Shown here: positions 42,888 through 46,101 of the stretch, piece after piece
Layout: each line of letters opens with the position of its first letter
Position numbering within the stretch: the stretch's first letter is position 1
Origin: Lachnospiraceae bacterium
GTDB taxonomy: Bacteria; Bacillota; Clostridia; Lachnospirales; Lachnospiraceae
Reading direction: 5' to 3'
Length of the DNA: 46,101 bases
NCBI GenBank assembly: GCA_900763175.1
Contig: CAAFJI010000346.1
Coordinates: 1-46,101, forward strand
Notes under the pieces: generated by a model
What the model saw: the letters and a program-made list of their open reading frames with translations, nothing else
Databases searched by the model: none
Told to the model about the DNA's origin: nothing
Made by a program: the position numbers and the translations under genes

Positions 42888-44912
42888 ATGGCAAGAAAAA
42901 TAGAATATGGACGTATACTGCATGGTGGTGATTACAACCCGGAGCAGTGGCTTGACCGCCCGGACATTCTGAAAAAAGACATTGAATATTTCAAAAAAGC
43001 ACACATTAATACAGTATCTGTAGGAATCTTTTCCTGGGCAGTACTGGAACCGGAAGAAGGAAAGTACAATCTGGGCTGGCTGGAAGAGATTATTGACAAT
43101 TTATATAAAGAGGGAATTTCCACGATTCTGGCAACACCGTCAGGCGCAAGGCCAAAGTGGATGGCCGATAAGTATCCGGAGGTCCTTCGCATGGATCCGG
43201 ACCGCACCAGAAGATTTTTTGGAGGCAGACATAATCATTGCTATACATCTCCGGTATATCGTCAGAAAGTTCACGATATGGACAAGCTGCTTTCCCAGAG
43301 ACTGGGCAGTCATCCTGGTGTGATTCTGTGGCACATTTCCAATGAGTTTGGCGGAGAATGCTATTGCCCTCTTTGTCAGCAGAAATTCCGGGAATGGCTG
43401 AAAGAAAAATATGGAACCATTGAGAAGCTGAATTCCAGCTGGTGCACCACATTCTGGAGCCATATTTACAATAGCTTCGATCAGATTGAAGCCCCTTCCC
43501 CAAAGGGGGAGAACGAGCTTCATGCATTGAAGCTTGACTGGAACCGGTTCGTTACAGATCGCACCATTGATTTCATCAAAGGAGAGGTTGCTGCAATCCG
43601 TGAAGGTGGTTCTGAACTGCCGGTAACAGCCAATCTGATGTATGATTACAACGGTCTTGATTACAAGAAGTTCCGCGATGTTCTGGATGTGGTATCCTGG
43701 GACAACTATCCAAGCTGGCATAAGAAAGAGGAATTTTTCACTGCCATTGATGCAGGTATGCAGCATGATCTGATGAGGAGCATTAAGAATCAGCCATTTC
43801 TTCTCATGGAGTCCTGCCCATCTGCCACAAACTGGAAGCCCATCAATAAGCTGAAAAAGCCGGGAATGATGCTGGCTGCCTCTCTTCAGGCAGTAGCTCA
43901 CGGCTCCGACAGCGTTTTATACTTCCAGCTGCATCAGAGCCAGGGGGCTTCTGAAAAATTCCACGGCGCAGTGATCGACCACTATGGCGGAGAGGATACC
44001 CGCGTGTTTAAAGAAGTGACAGAGGTTGGAGAGGCTCTGGAGGCACTGAAGGAAGTCTGCGGCAGCCAGATGAAGTCTCCGGCAGCAGTCTTTTATGACA
44101 GAGAAAATAACTGGGCAATCCAGGATGCACAGGGACCGCGGAATGAGAACATGTTCTACACAGAAGCGGTACAGAAGCAGTACCGCGCCCTGCGGGAACA
44201 GGGACTGAATGTGGATGTGATCTCTATGGAGCATGAGCTTTCCAGCTATAAGATCGTGGCAGCGCCAATGGCTTATATGTTCAAAGATGGTTACGAAGAA
44301 AAATTAAGAGCATATGCAGAAAATGGCGGAACTCTGGTGATCACTTACTGGACCGGCCTTGTGGATGGTACAGACAAGTGCTTCCTTGGAGGAACACCAT
44401 ACGGGCTTATGGAGGCAGCCGGTCTTCGTACTACGGAGATCGATGCTCTTTATGACTGGGAAGAGAACCATGGAATTTCAGAACCGGGCAATCATCTGGG
44501 AATCAGCGGCACCTACACCTGCAAGAACCTGTGTGAGCTGGTAAAGGTTTCTGACGCAGAAGTGCTTATGCGCTATGGCGATGACTTCTATGCGGGAGCT
44601 CCTGTAGTGACACATAAAGCATATGGAAAAGGTCACGTATATTACGTTGGCGCAGATATGGAACAGGCTTTCTACAGTGATTTCTACGGAAAGGCAGCAA
44701 AGGAAGCTGGCATTCAGGCACCGCTGGGATTCGTACCGGCAGAGGTTTCTATCACCTTACGTGAAAATCAGGAAAATGAATATCTGTTTATCCAGAACTA
44801 TGCAAGAGAAACCAAGGCAGTTCCGGTTCCAGCAGAATATGAAGTGATCTACGGCGCGGCGGATGAGATTATGCAGCCGCTGGCAACAAGGGTCTTGAAA
44901 AAGAAAAAATAG
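42888..44912 (+). CDS. Beta-galactosidase, glycoside hydrolase family 42
   Basis: Cytoplasmic enzyme of 674 residues with no signal peptide. GH42 layout: TIM barrel (LHGGDYNPEQWLDRPDILKKDI onward), trimerisation domain and small C-terminal domain. Acid/base E153 lies in HISNEFGGE and nucleophile E308 in FLLMESCPSATNW. The zinc-type cysteines HNHC and GGECYCPLC are present. GH42 members often prefer beta-1,3/1,4/1,6 galacto-oligosaccharides over lactose, so it may complement the GH2 enzyme. AAAAGGAGA sits 8 bases before the ATG; the gene starts 41 bases after the GH2 stop and is probably co-transcribed. Confidence 0.94.
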   Translation: MARKIEYGRILHGGDYNPEQWLDRPDILKKDIEYFKKAHINTVSVGIFSWAVLEPEEGKYNLGWLEEIIDNLYKEGISTILATPSGARPKWMADKYPEVLRMDPDRTRRFFGGRHNHCYTSPVYRQKVHDMDKLLSQRLGSHPGVILWHISNEFGGECYCPLCQQKFREWLKEKYGTIEKLNSSWCTTFWSHIYNSFDQIEAPSPKGENELHALKLDWNRFVTDRTIDFIKGEVAAIREGGSELPVTANLMYDYNGLDYKKFRDVLDVVSWDNYPSWHKKEEFFTAIDAGMQHDLMRSIKNQPFLLMESCPSATNWKPINKLKKPGMMLAASLQAVAHGSDSVLYFQLHQSQGASEKFHGAVIDHYGGEDTRVFKEVTEVGEALEALKEVCGSQMKSPAAVFYDRENNWAIQDAQGPRNENMFYTEAVQKQYRALREQGLNVDVISMEHELSSYKIVAAPMAYMFKDGYEEKLRAYAENGGTLVITYWTGLVDGTDKCFLGGTPYGLMEAAGLRTTEIDALYDWEENHGISEPGNHLGISGTYTCKNLCELVKVSDAEVLMRYGDDFYAGAPVVTHKAYGKGHVYYVGADMEQAFYSDFYGKAAKEAGIQAPLGFVPAEVSITLRENQENEYLFIQNYARETKAVPVPAEYEVIYGAADEIMQPLATRVLKKKK

Positions 44913-44930
44913 AGATTAAAAATAGCGGAA

Positions 44931-44971
44931 GAAGTTAGTGTGAAAAGAGGTTTTGACACTAACTTCTTTTT
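44931..44971 (+). terminator. Terminator of the beta-galactosidase operon
   Basis: GAAGTTAGTGT (44931-44941) pairs perfectly with ACACTAACTTC (44956-44966); an inner AAAA/TTTT stem follows a mismatch, and TTTTT comes after. The right arm overlaps the -35 of the next promoter. Confidence 0.85.
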
Positions 44972-44982
44972 GTGTATATAAT
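44953..44982 (+). promoter_or_regulatory. Promoter of the AraC-type regulator
   Basis: Consensus TTGACA (44953-44958), 18-base spacer and TATAAT (44977-44982). Transcription would start near 44989, so any translation start before that is excluded. Confidence 0.75.
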
Positions 44983-45019
44983 TAGAAAAACAGAAATCAT
45001 GCAGCAGGAGGTATGTGCA

Positions 45020-46003
45020 GTGCAGAGAGAACTCTTGGAGCAGCTTCGTGAAATTACAGAAGAAGAGAGAAGGATCCTGAACGGAGAAGCAGAAGTGGAC
45101 AGGGATCTTTACACGTCTGGAAGCGATTTTACCATTGACAGCAATAAGATGCTGGAGGAAGGAAAGCTGATCGCAATCCGCACCCATACCAGGTTTGTTC
45201 ATTTTCCCCTTCACCGCCATAATTATGTGGAAGTACTCTACGTATGCGAGGGAACTCTTACGAATATTATAGATGGCAAACAGGTTATTGTGCGAAAAGG
45301 GGAACTGCTTTTTCTGAATCAGTTTACCCATCATGAGATTCTTGCAGCTGGCAGGAGTGACATTGCCATAAATTTTATGGTATTGCCGGAGTTTTTTGAT
45401 GTGGCATATTCAATGGCAGGAAATAATAATGTTCTGGCAGATTTTCTGGTGAATGTACTGCGCCGGGATAACCAGCAGGGAGAATATCTTCATTTTAAGG
45501 TATCTGAGGTGCTGCAGATCCAGAATCTTCTGGAAAATATTATTTATTCCCTTGTAACAGGAAGGGGTAACCAGAATAAAATCAATCAGACTACCATGGG
45601 ACTTATTTTTCTTTACCTTATGGACTCTGTACAGTATGTGGAAATGCGCCTTCCAAATCAGTACGAGAACATGATATCCATGACGACTCTGGATTATATT
45701 GAGCAGAAATACCGTACGGCCACCTTGACTGAGCTATGCGACATGCTTCACCTTCCCATGCATGTATTAAGCAAAATGATAAAAAAAACAACATGCTTTA
45801 ATTTTAAGGAGCTGCTTCAGCGGAAACGTCTTAGTAAAGCTGTGGAACTGATGTGTGATACAGACCTTCCCATCAGCGATATCATTGCAGCAGTGGGATA
45901 TGAGAACAACAGTTATTTTCACCGTGTATTCAAGGAAAGATATGGGGTAACGCCAAGAGCTTTCCGCGTGGCTAATAAGAAAAATGATAAAGTAAGATTA
46001 TGA
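45020..46003 (+). CDS. AraC-family regulator with cupin sensor domain
   Basis: 327-residue regulator. The N-terminal cupin half carries FVHFPLHRHNYVEVLYVCEGTLTNIIDGKQVIVRKGELLFLNQ. The C-terminal AraC domain contains LTELCDMLHLPMHVLSKMIKKTTCFNFKELLQRKRL and ISDIIAAVGYENNSYFHRVFKERYGVTPRAFR. The GTG at 45020 is chosen: AGGAGG (45006-45011) is 8 bases upstream, and longer frames would begin in or just after the promoter. It follows the beta-galactosidase genes and probably controls the galactoside genes. The gene is intact, but the DNA changes character immediately after its stop. Confidence 0.87.
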   Translation: MQRELLEQLREITEEERRILNGEAEVDRDLYTSGSDFTIDSNKMLEEGKLIAIRTHTRFVHFPLHRHNYVEVLYVCEGTLTNIIDGKQVIVRKGELLFLNQFTHHEILAAGRSDIAINFMVLPEFFDVAYSMAGNNNVLADFLVNVLRRDNQQGEYLHFKVSEVLQIQNLLENIIYSLVTGRGNQNKINQTTMGLIFLYLMDSVQYVEMRLPNQYENMISMTTLDYIEQKYRTATLTELCDMLHLPMHVLSKMIKKTTCFNFKELLQRKRLSKAVELMCDTDLPISDIIAAVGYENNSYFHRVFKERYGVTPRAFRVANKKNDKVRL

Positions 46004-46101
46004 AGAACGGGGGGTGATGCCTTCCTTCTTGGCGCGGATGGTGATGGGCACTCCGTGTTCGTCGGAGCCGCCGATGAAGATTACATCTTCCTTTTTCAGT
46101 C
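46004..46101 (-). pseudogene. metG: Fragment of methionyl-tRNA synthetase, Bacteroidota-like
   Basis: Read on the minus strand from the window edge, one frame gives LKKEDVIFIGGSDEHGV, PITIRAKKEGITP, then RSS and a stop that falls in the end of the AraC-type gene (45998-46000). The first part is the Rossmann-fold region after the HIGH motif of MetRS (about residues 40-75 of a ~680-residue protein). In an intact gene several hundred residues should follow toward lower coordinates, but the match stops at about 46012. The wording resembles Bacteroidota MetRS, not the shorter Firmicutes type (from memory), and the bases are more GC-rich than the rest of the window. Contig chimera or a foreign insertion breakpoint. 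Confidence 0.7.

Noticed and set aside
44972..45019. Earlier translation start of the last AraC-type gene at GTG 44972 or ATG 44999
   Set aside because: 44972 lies before the -10 element. The ATG at 44999 has no ribosome site, whereas AGGAGG is well placed for GTG 45020.

Overview
The window looks like the chromosome of a gut Lachnospiraceae (Firmicutes, Blautia/Ruminococcus-like). It has moderate GC, strong AGGAGG ribosome sites with several GTG/TTG starts, ribose-type and maltose-type ABC importers, and YesM/YesN two-component pairs. It is almost wholly a carbohydrate-utilisation island. There are no tRNA, rRNA, CRISPR, phage or transposase genes. The last ~98 bases do not fit: they encode a methionyl-tRNA synthetase fragment that looks Bacteroidota-like, so a chimeric contig end or a foreign insertion is suspected.

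Layout. (1) 86-3849: L-fucose isomerase, a cell-wall-type SH3 protein with a TPTPEP-repeat stalk, and a convergent fucose mutarotase. (2) 4080-10562: an operon of class II aldolase, LacI repressor, FGGY kinase, GatD-like dehydrogenase, PfkB sugar-phosphate kinase and aldo-keto reductase. Together these could turn a hexitol, possibly made in the cell from galactose, into triose phosphates through tagatose phosphates without a PTS. (3) 10832-16435: a response regulator, an ApbE flavin transferase, a YesM histidine kinase and a membrane-anchored sugar-binding protein, which reads as a three-component sugar sensor. (4) 16807-25309: a ribose-type importer, then a RhaB/FucK-type kinase and an AraA/FucI-like isomerase. 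The kinase is flanked on both sides by copies of a 144-bp structured repeat that behaves like a MITE. (5) 25434-28880 (minus): a second YesM/YesN pair, divergent from (6) 29108-33803, a second ribose-type importer whose binding protein resembles RhaS/LsrB. (7) 34017-35964: a DUF3783 protein, an AraC regulator and a small membrane protein. (8) 36252-46003: a maltose-type (CUT1) importer, GH2 and GH42 beta-galactosidases and an AraC regulator, likely for lactose or galacto-oligosaccharides.

The modules fit a bacterium living on host or dietary glycans: galactosides are imported and cleaved inside the cell, fucose-type deoxysugars are imported, isomerised and phosphorylated, and each importer sits beside its own sensor or regulator. 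Substrates are inferred from family and context. The L-fuculose-1-phosphate aldolase needed to finish fucose breakdown is not in the window.

The least explained items are the 144-bp repeat (two full copies with flanking direct repeats and two end fragments), matching sets of three A/T-core boxes spaced about 21 bp upstream of both YesN-linked importers, the ApbE gene inside a signalling operon, the polyol-phosphate operon, and the foreign-looking right edge.
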